A DNA stretch of 57,933 bases from an uncultured Verrucomicrobiota bacterium. Its GTDB lineage: Bacteria; Verrucomicrobiota; Verrucomicrobiia; Limisphaerales; UBA9464. Of this stretch, positions 7,384 to 16,055 are shown piece after piece (the stretch's first letter is position 1; each line of letters begins with the position of its first letter). The translations under genes and the position numbers were made by a program. The notes under the pieces were generated by a model, which did no database searches, was not told the origin of the DNA, and saw nothing but the letters and a program-made list of their open reading frames with translations. Where the stretch lies: positions 1 through 57,933 of the forward strand of contig CAINWP010000142.1 of assembly GCA_903854475.1 (NCBI GenBank). The letters are read 5' to 3'.

Positions 7384-9871
7384 CAGGCAGCAAGGCGAGG
7401 CTCCACAAGAGGTCTTCGACGCCCTCCGATTGGGGCTTTGCACCCACCAATTCCAAGGTCAACGCCAACTCCTGACGGGTCGGCGGCCGGGACAAACCCT
7501 GCTGGAAAACCCGCTGAGCCAACACCCGTCCGTCGGGGTGCGCGGCCACCAGCTTCTCGGACCCCCGCTTGAGGAGTTTGGCCAGGCTTTCGCCATTGGT
7601 GAGCTCCAGCGCCTGAATCGTCGTGGCCATGGACTGCCGCGTGGTGATGACTTGCTCGCGATTGGGACGCCCCAAAGCCAAGGCCAGCGGATCGGCCGGG
7701 ATCAACGAGGCCCGCACCGAGCCATAGACCTGACGGCCTGAAACGTTTTGCGCCAGAGTCGTTTCCACATTCCACGGCGACATTCCCGGCACTCCAAGAA
7801 TGTCGGCGGCAACCCAACGTTCCGTAGACGAAGTCTGCCAATCACCCGAAGGATTCTTCTTCACCCGCCACGATGCATCGGACCCGAAGTCGAGAACGAC
7901 TTCGGCAGGAGACCCGGTTTGCTTCTTGGATAGGGTCTCCTCCTGACGCACACGGGCATAGACCAACAGGCCCGCGGGATTGATCGAATCACCGCCGTTG
8001 ACGGCCTCAATCGCCAGGATGTTGGTCCCGACGCGAAGCTGACCGCGCACATCGTACACGCTGGACTGCATCCATTCGGAGGACTCGGTGCCCCGCACCT
8101 TCTTGCCGTTCAAGAAGACCTTGGCCGAGTTGTCGGCGTGGACAAACAATGTGGCCTCCGTCGGAAGGGCTGACACCACCCAATCCTTGCGAAAGGCGTT
8201 GGTCTCCGGAGGCACACCCGTGGTTCCGGCGTGGGCATCGCTCCAGATCCAAAAAGCGTTCCCGCGCAACTTCTTCGAGGGGCCGGGTTCCGCGAGCAAT
8301 CGATCCAAATCGCCCGATGGCTTGTCAGCCCAAATCCCGGTGATGGAACTCAAAGCATCCCGGAATTGCTCGGCCGTGAGGCGGCGAATGGCAGGCCCCT
8401 TGAAGGTGTACTCGGCCTCGGGTTTTTCCGGAACATTGACCGACGGCAACTGATAAGCCCGGGAGCTGAGGATGAGCTCCAGCGTGCGCTTGAGGTCCCA
8501 TTGGTGGGCCACCAGGTCTTCGGCCAACCAATCCAGCAAGTCGGGGTCCCAGGCCGTGTTTTGCATCACGTCCAGCGGCTCCACCAAACCACGTCCCAAC
8601 AACCGGGCCCAAAGGCGGTTGACGATGGTGCGGGACAGTCGCCCGTTTTCACGCTGCGTGATCAAGCGGGCCAATTGCTCGAGCCGGTTGGTTTTCGGAG
8701 CCTTGGGATCCACGGAACCGAGTTCGGGAAAGAGGAACTTCAGCGGAGCCACCTTCCCGGTGGGTTTGTCGCACAGGACCATTTCGAGGGCGCCATCGGC
8801 ATAAATGCCCGCCAGGCCATAGGCATCGCTCAATTTCCAATCATCAATGAACGAGTCATGGCAGGAGGCGCACTTGAGGTTCACACCCATGAAGACTTGT
8901 CCAATGTTCTGGGCGGCCTGAAGCGGCGGCGTCATGGATGCGTTGACCGTGCCGCGCCAGACAATGCCCTTGGTAAAGCCCTCGCTCCCGTTGACCGGAT
9001 TGACCAACTCCCGGACAAACTGGTCGTACGGCTTGTTGTCGAGCAAGGCTTGATAGAGCCAGAGACTGATTTGCTTGCGACCGCCATCGATGTACCCGGT
9101 TCCCTCATAGTCATTGCGAAGGAGATCGTTCCAGAAGGTCAACCAGTGCTGGGCGTAGCGAGGTTTGTCATCGAGCAACTGCCGAACATAGCGCGCCCGC
9201 TTGTCCTTGCGACGATCTTTGAGAAACACCTCCTGCGCCTCCGGGGTCGGCAAGAGCCCGGTGATGTCCAACGAAACCCGTCGCAAGAACATCCGGTCAT
9301 CGACCGGCTTGGGAGCTTGGATTCCGTGCCGCGAAAAATATGCCTCAGTGAACCGATCCACCGGATGGGCTGCCCGGCCGGTCGGCAGCTCGGGACGACG
9401 GGGCTTAAGGTTGTTGGCGGGCGGCTGGGCGAACGAAACCTGCGGGTCCCATTTTAGCCCCTGATCGACCCATGCGCGCAGAATCCCCACCTGTTCCGGG
9501 TTCAATTTGGACCCCTTCTTGGGCATGGCAGAATCCGGATCGGTTCCGGCCACGAGATGAATGAAATAACTGTGTGCGCTATTGCCCACGACCACCGCCG
9601 GTCCTGACTCACCGGGCTGGAGAAAGGTCTCGCGCGTGTCGATTTTCCAATCGCCGTTGGCCTTGCCGCGACCGTGGCATTTGACGCAACTGGCTTCCAA
9701 AATGGGTTGAACATCCTTGCGGAAATCCACAGCTCGGCCGGCGGCCGACGGCAGTTTCTGGATGGCCTCGAGCGTGGGTGCGGCGGCAGACACAGCCATC
9801 CACTGGCCCAGGCTCAACAGGCCCAGGAACCAACGGAAAGCCACTGCGTAAAACGGACCGGTGGAATGCAC
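7364..9871 (-). CDS. PSCyt1-DUF1549-DUF1553 protein with inserted beta-sandwich domain
   Basis: About 835 aa. A signal-like segment (FRWFLGLLSLGQWMAVSAAA) precedes a Planctomycete-type cytochrome c domain with CVKCH (C62, C65, H66). DUF1549 follows with a second haem-type motif CASCHDS (C334, C337, H338), then DUF1553. Between about 537 and 723 DUF1553 is interrupted by a segment (NAFWIWSDAHAG, LFVHADNSAKVFLNGKKV, ILAIEAVNGG) that looks like a galactose-binding-type jellyroll. It lies upstream of and is co-directional with DUF1501. The frame opens at a TTG (9907); GTG codons at 9871 and 9844 are alternatives and no ribosome site decides among them. The product is presumably periplasmic; its reaction is unknown. 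Confidence 0.9.
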   Translation of the reverse strand: MHSTGPFYAVAFRWFLGLLSLGQWMAVSAAAPTLEAIQKLPSAAGRAVDFRKDVQPILEASCVKCHGRGKANGDWKIDTRETFLQPGESGPAVVVGNSAHSYFIHLVAGTDPDSAMPKKGSKLNPEQVGILRAWVDQGLKWDPQVSFAQPPANNLKPRRPELPTGRAAHPVDRFTEAYFSRHGIQAPKPVDDRMFLRRVSLDITGLLPTPEAQEVFLKDRRKDKRARYVRQLLDDKPRYAQHWLTFWNDLLRNDYEGTGYIDGGRKQISLWLYQALLDNKPYDQFVRELVNPVNGSEGFTKGIVWRGTVNASMTPPLQAAQNIGQVFMGVNLKCASCHDSFIDDWKLSDAYGLAGIYADGALEMVLCDKPTGKVAPLKFLFPELGSVDPKAPKTNRLEQLARLITQRENGRLSRTIVNRLWARLLGRGLVEPLDVMQNTAWDPDLLDWLAEDLVAHQWDLKRTLELILSSRAYQLPSVNVPEKPEAEYTFKGPAIRRLTAEQFRDALSSITGIWADKPSGDLDRLLAEPGPSKKLRGNAFWIWSDAHAGTTGVPPETNAFRKDWVVSALPTEATLFVHADNSAKVFLNGKKVRGTESSEWMQSSVYDVRGQLRVGTNILAIEAVNGGDSINPAGLLVYARVRQEETLSKKQTGSPAEVVLDFGSDASWRVKKNPSGDWQTSSTERWVAADILGVPGMSPWNVETTLAQNVSGRQVYGSVRASLIPADPLALALGRPNREQVITTRQSMATTIQALELTNGESLAKLLKRGSEKLVAAHPDGRVLAQRVFQQGLSRPPTRQELALTLELVGAKPQSEGVEDLLWSLALLPEFQLTY

Positions 9872-9980
9872 GCTAGAGACTATCCGCGCGAGGTCGGGAT
9901 TCGGCAAGTCCTTCGGGTAAAATGGGGCCTACCCTTGACCGCAATGCTGGGCCCACGTCGCCGACCGAAAAGCGACAGAG

Positions 9981-10874
9981 TCACTGAGCCCGAGTGCTGC
10001 GCTCAGCCATCCAATACACATCCGAGCGAGCCAGATTATCGCGGGCCGACACGTTCAAAGGAAGTGTCTGCCCCTTCTTGACGGGTTGCAGGAACTGAGA
10101 GGAACGCCAGCGATGGATCTCGGAATGACCGTCGGCGAAGGCGAATCCAGCCGCCCCGTTGTGATAAGATGCCGGAAAATCTACAACTTGCCGCGTTGAG
10201 GTGAGATTACCCTCCACAAATCCCGCCATATCCACCACGAAGTATCCATCGTTGATGGAGTCTTCACGCTCATCCACCAGCACCCAAGTGTTGGATGGCC
10301 CCGGAAGGTTGAGATCAGACTCTTTCGTATACACCTTCCACTGAGTACCGGAATTGCCCCAACCCGGACCTCCCACCCAATTGTTCATGGAGACGCTGCG
10401 AATGCGAGAGACGTACTTCTTCTCGCGCGTGTTGTAGGCCATCGTCATGTCGGCCGGACAATGCCAAATGCCGATAGACCCCCCGCAATAGGGCCAGAGG
10501 ACACTCTTCTTGGTGTATGCCTCGTGATCCCAATTGTTTGGATCCCGCTCCATGGCTTTGGTGTTGTCCAACCAACTGCCGCCGGTCCAGTTGGGCACTT
10601 CCCGCCCCGCCCCAGGAGGAGTCCAACTGGCGGCCCCGGGAAAGCGGTCTCCGTTGTCGGCCGCATACAACTTCCACGCGAGCATCAACTGCTTGGTGTT
10701 GTTCATGCAGGAAATGCCCGTCGCTTTAGATTTTGCCTTGGCCAACGCCGGAAGGAGCATTCCCGCCAAAATCGCGATGATGGCGATGACCACCAGCAGT
10801 TCGATCAGGGTAAATCCCGGTGATCGAGGGAGGCGTTGTCCGCACAGGGGGGATGTTTTCATTGGGGTTCTCAT
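9981..10874 (-). CDS. prepilin-type H-X9-DG protein (pseudopilin 1)
   Basis: About 297 aa. A short basic leader ends in [20 protein letters not shown], a type IV prepilin peptidase site followed by the hydrophobic helix. A large extracytoplasmic domain follows, ending with the H-X9-DG signature ([20 protein letters not shown]) and a C-terminal [10 protein letters not shown]. No secretin, ATPase or peptidase gene is nearby. Such proteins occur in many copies in Verrucomicrobia and Planctomycetes; their role is not established. The frame extends to a TTG at 10949, but ATG codons at 10874 and 10862 give a normal leader. Paralogues lie at 31594 and 41569. Confidence 0.88.
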   Translation of the reverse strand: MRTPMKTSPLCGQRLPRSPGFTLIELLVVIAIIAILAGMLLPALAKAKSKATGISCMNNTKQLMLAWKLYAADNGDRFPGAASWTPPGAGREVPNWTGGSWLDNTKAMERDPNNWDHEAYTKKSVLWPYCGGSIGIWHCPADMTMAYNTREKKYVSRIRSVSMNNWVGGPGWGNSGTQWKVYTKESDLNLPGPSNTWVLVDEREDSINDGYFVVDMAGFVEGNLTSTRQVVDFPASYHNGAAGFAFADGHSEIHRWRSSQFLQPVKKGQTLPLNVSARDNLARSDVYWMAERSTRAQ

Positions 10875-11025
10875 TGGATAGTGAAGCAGGGATCTGAAGG
10901 CAAGGTCCTCGTTGCGCGCTCTCCACTCTCGAAGCGAGTTGATCTTCAATGTCCGTTCCTAACGTCCACCAGCCTGTCGGGGCGGGTCGCAACGATGGAA
11001 TGCAACGGCCGGCTTCCTCACCGGT

Positions 11026-11865
11026 TTACCGGGACCGAAGAAACCCATCCCAAAGGAGTTTCCCAGCCAGCAGCGTCACCATGGTGAGGAAGATAGGGCG
11101 GATGAATCGCGCTCCTCCCTTCACTGCCACTCCAGCCCCCAGTCGCCCGCCGATCATCTGCCCCAGAGCCATCACACCACCCACCCCGAAACGCACATGA
11201 CCCGTAGCGAGGAACAACCCCAGCGAGGCCAGATTGCTGGAGAGGTTCATGGCCTTCGTATAGGCCGTTGCTGTCAGCAAATTCCAGCCCATGCCTATTA
11301 AAGCTGCGATGGTCCAGAAGCTCCCGGTGCCCGGACCGAAGAACCCATCGTAAAACCCGATGAGCAACCCGCAACCCACGGCGAACACCCAACGGGTCTC
11401 GGCAACCGCGTCTTCGGAAATCCACCCACCGCCCCACCCCAATGACCGCCAGCGGAGCAACAGTCCGGTGAGAGTCGATGGCCGCGCCTCACGACCCAAA
11501 TCCGGTTTTAGCCCCAGATACAGGGCAATGGTAACCAACAGGACCGGGATCACCGGACGCAATACCTGAGCATCCATCCGAGTGACGCAGGCCGCGCCCA
11601 GCAACGCACCGGAGGCCGTGGCCAAGACGCCTTGAGACACCTCACTCCACTTCAACAGTCCATGCCGCGCGTACTGGATCGTGGCCATAGTCGTTCCCAT
11701 CGACGACTGGAACTTGTTGGTGCCCAGGGCGTCCTGCGGATCCATGCCCGTGGCCAGCAACATCGGCACGGTCAGAAGACCTCCTCCGCCAGCGATGGCG
11801 TCCACCCAACCTGCCACCAACCCGGTGACAAAGAGCACCGGATACCATTCCCAGGAGAGTTCCAT
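11026..11865 (-). CDS. TSUP (TauE/SafE) family membrane exporter
   Basis: 279 aa with about eight hydrophobic segments in two halves. Family motifs are visible in each half: GWVDAIAGGGGLLTVPMLL near 20-38 and GFYDGFFGPGTGSFW near 170-184, plus ALGTNKFQSSMGT. TSUP proteins move small anions such as sulfite, sulfoacetate or other organosulfur or carboxylate anions. It is the last gene of the five-gene run starting with the GH84 gene, 13 bases after the alpha/beta hydrolase. The cargo is unknown. A link to acetate or sulfate released from amino sugars would be speculation. Confidence 0.9.
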   Translation of the reverse strand: MELSWEWYPVLFVTGLVAGWVDAIAGGGGLLTVPMLLATGMDPQDALGTNKFQSSMGTTMATIQYARHGLLKWSEVSQGVLATASGALLGAACVTRMDAQVLRPVIPVLLVTIALYLGLKPDLGREARPSTLTGLLLRWRSLGWGGGWISEDAVAETRWVFAVGCGLLIGFYDGFFGPGTGSFWTIAALIGMGWNLLTATAYTKAMNLSSNLASLGLFLATGHVRFGVGGVMALGQMIGGRLGAGVAVKGGARFIRPIFLTMVTLLAGKLLWDGFLRSR

Positions 11866-11878
11866 GTCGAAGGTTTAA

Positions 11879-12697
11879 TCAGCGCTGCTTTCGGCATTCG
11901 CTCAAGACGAACGCCACGAGTTCCGGTGATTGGAAAAACCCCGTCCACATGTTGTGTCCCTGCCCCGCTGGGACCACCCATTCGAACGTCCCGCCGAACG
12001 CCTGGTACCGCGATCGCACCAGGCCGGAGTTGGCCTCCAACGGCACCAGTTTGTCTTGGTCGCCATGGATCACAAAGAGCGGTACCCGGGCTCGGGCCAA
12101 GGGCTCCAATCGATCCACCGGATTGTGCCGGGTCAATTGCGCCTCGAGATCCGCCGGTTTGAGTCCGAAAGCCGGAGCGGCATTGGTGATGCCTGGGTAA
12201 CTCGCCAAATTGCAAACCGGATAAATCCCTGCAAATCCAGCCACCTTGTCAGGGTTCTCGGCCGCCCAGGAGAGGGTCATCAAACCTCCGCGACTGCGAC
12301 CCAACAGCATTACCTTCCGGGCAAATTGGCGGTGCGAGGTGAGTTCATCATGGAGTGCCGAATAGAGCACCCGCCCCGCGGCATTGCCGTAAGATTCCCC
12401 CACGTCGATGCCAGCAACCGCGATGCCCGCTTCGAGAAAGCGCTCGAACATCCACTTCTCTTCGGTGCCTGGAAGCCCCGGTAACGTCGGAGCATAGAGC
12501 ACCCAGGGTATGATTTTCCCGGCCGATGGCGGAGCCAGAACAAAGGCCGTGTGTCCCCGGATGGACAGCACCTCACCGGGCAGCGGTAGCACCTTTTTGG
12601 GGGGCACCGCCGGCTTCGTCTCTTCGGCCCGGATGGACGCCCCCATCATTGCCAGAAAGACCCAAACCCCAAGACTCCATCGTATCGTTGTCATCAT
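11879..12697 (-). CDS. exported alpha/beta hydrolase
   Basis: 272 aa with an N-terminal signal peptide (RWSLGVWVFLAMMGASIRAEE). The alpha/beta hydrolase core has the nucleophile elbow GRSRGG (S135), an acid in VIHGDQDKLVP (D213 or D215) and a histidine in GQGHNMW (H248), so the triad is intact. The closest families are prolyl-oligopeptidase-like and dienelactone-hydrolase-like esterases. Its start lies three bases from the stop of the EIIC gene, so the two are almost certainly co-transcribed. A periplasmic esterase or deacetylase acting on a glycan-derived substrate would fit the operon, but this is inference. Confidence 0.85.
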   Translation of the reverse strand: MMTTIRWSLGVWVFLAMMGASIRAEETKPAVPPKKVLPLPGEVLSIRGHTAFVLAPPSAGKIIPWVLYAPTLPGLPGTEEKWMFERFLEAGIAVAGIDVGESYGNAAGRVLYSALHDELTSHRQFARKVMLLGRSRGGLMTLSWAAENPDKVAGFAGIYPVCNLASYPGITNAAPAFGLKPADLEAQLTRHNPVDRLEPLARARVPLFVIHGDQDKLVPLEANSGLVRSRYQAFGGTFEWVVPAGQGHNMWTGFFQSPELVAFVLSECRKQR

Positions 12698-12699
12698 TG

Positions 12700-13986
12700 C
12701 TATTTCTCTTGGTTGAGCGTGGTTCCTTGAGGCCCGAAAACGGGCGACGACGGTGACGACGCGGATGCGGCCAACCGCTGCCTCTCGGCCGCTTTAGCAA
12801 AGGGCCAGTAAACCAGCATCGCTAAACCCAACGAAACAACACCCCAAACTGCTGCCCGCCAATCACCACCGGTCAGCAAGTAATGACCGATGACGGGCGG
12901 TGTGGTCCACGGGACGTTGACGAAGGGTTTTCGAATCCAACCCCAGTCCATCAGGCAATAAGTCGAGGCTGTCAGCAGCAATGCGTTGGCCACGTAAGGG
13001 ATCATGAACCACGGATTGAGCACGATGGGGATGCCGAAGAAAATGGGCTCGTTGATTTGGAAGATTTGGGTCGGCAAGGACAGACGGCTAATTTTCCGGT
13101 AAACCGGGTCCTTGGACATCGCCAAAATTAACGCCAACCCCAGCGTCGCTCCGGTGCCGCCAACATTGACGAAGGTCGAAAAGAATCCATTGGCAGTGAC
13201 ATAGGGCATGGGCTGACCGCGGCCCACGGCCTCCACATTCTCAGCCAGGAATTGCAGGAAAATCGGTGCCACAAAGGCGTCAAGCGTGTTGTCGCCATTG
13301 ATCCCCACCGACCACAGCAAGGTCACCAAAAAGGCGTACACCAGAATGCCCGGCAGGGTGTTTAAGGCGAAGACCAGCGGCTTGAAGAGCGTCTGGACGC
13401 CCGCATCGATGTCCACCCCCATCACAAACCTTAGGATCCAAAAAGCCACCACGAGGAACACGGTGGGGGTCAGTGAAATGAACGTATCCGAGACCACCTT
13501 GGGCACCGAATCCGGCAAGCGGATGACCCAATTGGCATCGGTGAAGGCCTTCTGGATGCGGACTGTCACTAGGGCGATGAGAATGGCCGTGAACAACCCC
13601 TTCGATCCCAGACCCTCCATGACCAGAGTTTGATCCTTCATCTCTAACTGGATGAGCAGGAAGACCAGCGCCGACTGGGTCGCGCTCAAGATGGCCTCTT
13701 GTTTGAGCCGCGTTCCCAGATCGTAGCCGATGGCCAGACAGACGAAGAGACCCAAGAGTCCGAAGGTGGCGGTGACCGGAATTTGCAGGAGCGGCAGGTG
13801 CGGAGCCATCCGGGCTTCCCACCCTGGGATGGGCAAATAAGCCACCACCATGAAGAGCCCGCCCAAAATGGTCAAAGGGACCACGGAAACCATCCCGGCG
13901 CGGATGGAGGCGAGATAGGTGTTCTCACTGAGCGCGGTCATCCGCGGGATCAGCCAGCGGTGAAGAAAGAGGGACAGCGAGTTCAT
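12700..13986 (-). CDS. PTS-type sugar permease EIIC, lactose/cellobiose family
   Basis: 428 aa, about ten membrane segments. It matches the EIIC domain of the lactose/N,N'-diacetylchitobiose/cellobiose family: N-terminal LIPRMTALSENTYLASIRAGM, central VNVGGTGATLGLALILAMSKDP, and the substrate-site NEP triad in QINEPIFFG (N312-P314). There is no EIIB (cysteine phosphorylation) or EIIA domain fused, and none encoded within 15 kb. It lies 21 bases after the GNAT gene and three bases before the hydrolase. In phosphotransferase systems EIIC moves sugars coupled to phosphorylation. Here the protein may work without phosphorylation or with EIIA/EIIB encoded elsewhere. Confidence 0.9.
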   Translation of the reverse strand: MNSLSLFLHRWLIPRMTALSENTYLASIRAGMVSVVPLTILGGLFMVVAYLPIPGWEARMAPHLPLLQIPVTATFGLLGLFVCLAIGYDLGTRLKQEAILSATQSALVFLLIQLEMKDQTLVMEGLGSKGLFTAILIALVTVRIQKAFTDANWVIRLPDSVPKVVSDTFISLTPTVFLVVAFWILRFVMGVDIDAGVQTLFKPLVFALNTLPGILVYAFLVTLLWSVGINGDNTLDAFVAPIFLQFLAENVEAVGRGQPMPYVTANGFFSTFVNVGGTGATLGLALILAMSKDPVYRKISRLSLPTQIFQINEPIFFGIPIVLNPWFMIPYVANALLLTASTYCLMDWGWIRKPFVNVPWTTPPVIGHYLLTGGDWRAAVWGVVSLGLAMLVYWPFAKAAERQRLAASASSPSSPVFGPQGTTLNQEK

Positions 13987-14007
13987 GGCACGTGGGGCTA
14001 GGCGGTC

Positions 14008-14676
14008 TCACTTCTCACTCGAGGCCGGCGTAGGAACATTCAATCGGTGACCCAAATACAGGCAGCCTTCCATCCCCTCTCCAACCTGGATGAGCGGCTG
14101 GAATCCCAGCTTCCGGTAAAACCCCTGAGCCGAAACATTGGGCAAGCTCACCCCGAGATGCGCTCCCGGAGATCCGCGCTGACGCAGCAGCGCCAGCACT
14201 TCCGCCATCATCGCCCGACCGAGCCCTCGACCTTGGGCCCGTGGCAGCAAGTCGATGTGCACATGCGAGGGATATTGGTCGTAGGGCTCCGGGCAAAAAT
14301 AATCCGGGTGGTGATAGACGTTGTGGATTTGCTGGACCCGGTTCCATCCGCCCGGGTCGCCGGTCGGAGCCGGATAAGCCCGGCACAACTCCGGCCGCCA
14401 CTCGGCTTCATACCGAGCGTAAAACGCGTGGGAATCCATCGCCGCGAGCACGTACCCGCAAATACCCTGGTCATCTTCGAGGATCCGCGCCAACTCCGGC
14501 TCGTAGTCCAGATAGGGCCCAACGAATACCCGGCCCAACGCATCCGGGTCGTCGCGGTAAAACGACTCGCCATCCTGTCCGAAATTACCGGTCTTTAGGC
14601 ACACCGCGTAGGCTCCTGCTCTGTCACCCGCTTGGGGTGGGCGCAACTGAAAGGGAAAAGGAATGGCTGGAGTCAT
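14008..14676 (-). CDS. GNAT acetyltransferase related to the C-terminal domain of animal O-GlcNAcase
   Basis: 222 aa, one GNAT fold. It has an acetyl-CoA loop of the R/Q-x2-G-x-G/A type (RAQGRGLGRAM, residues 146-156) and a C-terminal GFYRKLGF strand. Segments EDDQGICGYVLAAMD (67-81), EWRPELCRAYPAP (92-104) and YPSHVHIDLLP (135-145) follow, in order, the human OGA acetyltransferase-like domain as I remember it (EDEDGICGYALGTVD, then WIPFMQEKY, then FPSLIKMDI). The human domain lacks the acetyl-CoA loop; this protein keeps it. The start ATG overlaps the GH84 stop as ATGA, implying translational coupling. An open extension to 14847 is antisense-like sequence inside the GH84 gene. The acetyl acceptor is unknown. 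Confidence 0.88.
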   Translation of the reverse strand: MTPAIPFPFQLRPPQAGDRAGAYAVCLKTGNFGQDGESFYRDDPDALGRVFVGPYLDYEPELARILEDDQGICGYVLAAMDSHAFYARYEAEWRPELCRAYPAPTGDPGGWNRVQQIHNVYHHPDYFCPEPYDQYPSHVHIDLLPRAQGRGLGRAMMAEVLALLRQRGSPGAHLGVSLPNVSAQGFYRKLGFQPLIQVGEGMEGCLYLGHRLNVPTPASSEK

Positions 14677-16055
14677 ACCGCCGATTCGGGTCCGGGGTTT
14701 ATGGAGTTCCATTCCATCGAGCCGTCCGGCTTGGGTTTCAGGAACGACTGCAAGCGCACCACAAAGCCTCCGCGATACGTCTTCGGCCGGTGGAAGTCGG
14801 ACTCGAACGGAGTGCCCGCGCGGGCCGGATCGATCTGGTGGCTCCACCAGCGGTCAATGAGGTCCAGTTCCTCGCGCAATTCCCAGACCCGCCGGTGGAA
14901 CGCGTGGAACAGGCCGCGATCCTTCAAATCCACCAACCGCGCACAAAAGTCCTTCAACCGAAGCATCCGCGCTCGCACGGCCAGCGACTCCGGGTCCTCC
15001 GGCCGCCGGGGCGACGACAAACTCCGGGCGATGGCCTGCGCCAACGCATCCGCCTCAGGCCCCTCCTGATAAGGCAGATAGAAACAATCCGCGAAGGTCA
15101 CCAAATCATCGAAACTCAACGGAGCCCCCACGGTGGCGAATCGAGGCCACCAAGCCTTCAAGCCCTCCAGGAAGGACGCCCTGGAATCCCACGCTCCGTC
15201 GGCCGCGAGGTAGGCCCCGAACGAATGGATCGGCACGAAGTTCAGCGGAAACTCCGTATTGGGATTCAGCAGAATTCCCCGCACCGCCTGTTTCAACTCC
15301 AGAGGTCTTCCGGCATACGGACCGCAGAAAAAGCGGCGACCATCGTAATCGTTGGCGAAGAGATTGTCCCAAATCAGCGGAGGACGCCGCAGGATCTTGG
15401 TCAAGCGAGCGAGCGGGTCCAAATCCAGCGTCTCGGAAATGATCTCCGGACCCGTCCAAAAAATGTCGATGTCAGGATGAAGACCCAGACCGAGTGTTTC
15501 CAAATACCCCTCACCTCCGTGACGTGCAGCAACCATCCGTGCGCAATAGGGCGTTGGGCACACCAGAAAGCGCCCCTGCGTGCGGGCGCGAGTCCAGGCG
15601 TACACCTCATTGACCCAGGCGGCTTGAGCCGCCGCCAGAGAGCCCCAGCGAGCCAGATCTTCCGAGCGCATCGCGTCTGGGATGTCATCGAGTAAGATGC
15701 AAACGTCGCTCAAGCCGGCGTCAAGCAATTGGGTCAAGCGGCCTTGGATCGCAGCCATGTCGGCGGGATCCGAATAAGTGACATCCAATCCCGGGCTACA
15801 GGCATAGATGAGACGCAAACCGCGCTGCCGGCATGCGGCCACTGCCTCCCGGACCTCCATCAACCCGGATTCATCATACGGCTGCCTCCAGATGGCTCGC
15901 TGGTGCAAATCATCCTTGGGACCATAGAAATAGGTGTTCAAGCCGCTGCGAACCATCCAATCCCAGAGTTGGTATCGCTCGGCTGAAGTCCACGGCGGGC
16001 CATAGAAACCCTCGATCACGCCGGATAAAAACTGGGGTTCGGAAGAGTCAGTCAT
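14673..16055 (-). CDS. GH84 beta-N-acetylglucosaminidase, O-GlcNAcase-like
   Basis: 460 aa, no signal peptide: the GH84 domain begins at once (SGVIEGFYGPPW, residues 11-22). The catalytic aspartate pair is in CILLDDIPDAM (D123, D124), and IWDNLFANDYDGRRFF (228-243) is a substrate-binding stretch. After the barrel come a helical segment with DCFYLPYQEGPEA (323-335) and a YRGGFVVRLQSFL end (427-439), which resemble the stalk of human OGA. Secreted bacterial GH84 enzymes usually have an N-terminal alpha/beta domain and signal peptide; both are missing. The expected reaction is hydrolysis of beta-GlcNAc from proteins or small glycosides in the cytoplasm by substrate-assisted catalysis. It is the first gene of the operon. 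Confidence 0.93.
   Translation of the reverse strand: MTDSSEPQFLSGVIEGFYGPPWTSAERYQLWDWMVRSGLNTYFYGPKDDLHQRAIWRQPYDESGLMEVREAVAACRQRGLRLIYACSPGLDVTYSDPADMAAIQGRLTQLLDAGLSDVCILLDDIPDAMRSEDLARWGSLAAAQAAWVNEVYAWTRARTQGRFLVCPTPYCARMVAARHGGEGYLETLGLGLHPDIDIFWTGPEIISETLDLDPLARLTKILRRPPLIWDNLFANDYDGRRFFCGPYAGRPLELKQAVRGILLNPNTEFPLNFVPIHSFGAYLAADGAWDSRASFLEGLKAWWPRFATVGAPLSFDDLVTFADCFYLPYQEGPEADALAQAIARSLSSPRRPEDPESLAVRARMLRLKDFCARLVDLKDRGLFHAFHRRVWELREELDLIDRWWSHQIDPARAGTPFESDFHRPKTYRGGFVVRLQSFLKPKPDGSMEWNSINPGPESAV

Noticed and set aside
11026-11865. Assigning the TSUP protein to sulfite export
   Set aside because: The family moves several anions and no sulfur metabolism genes are adjacent, so the substrate is left open.
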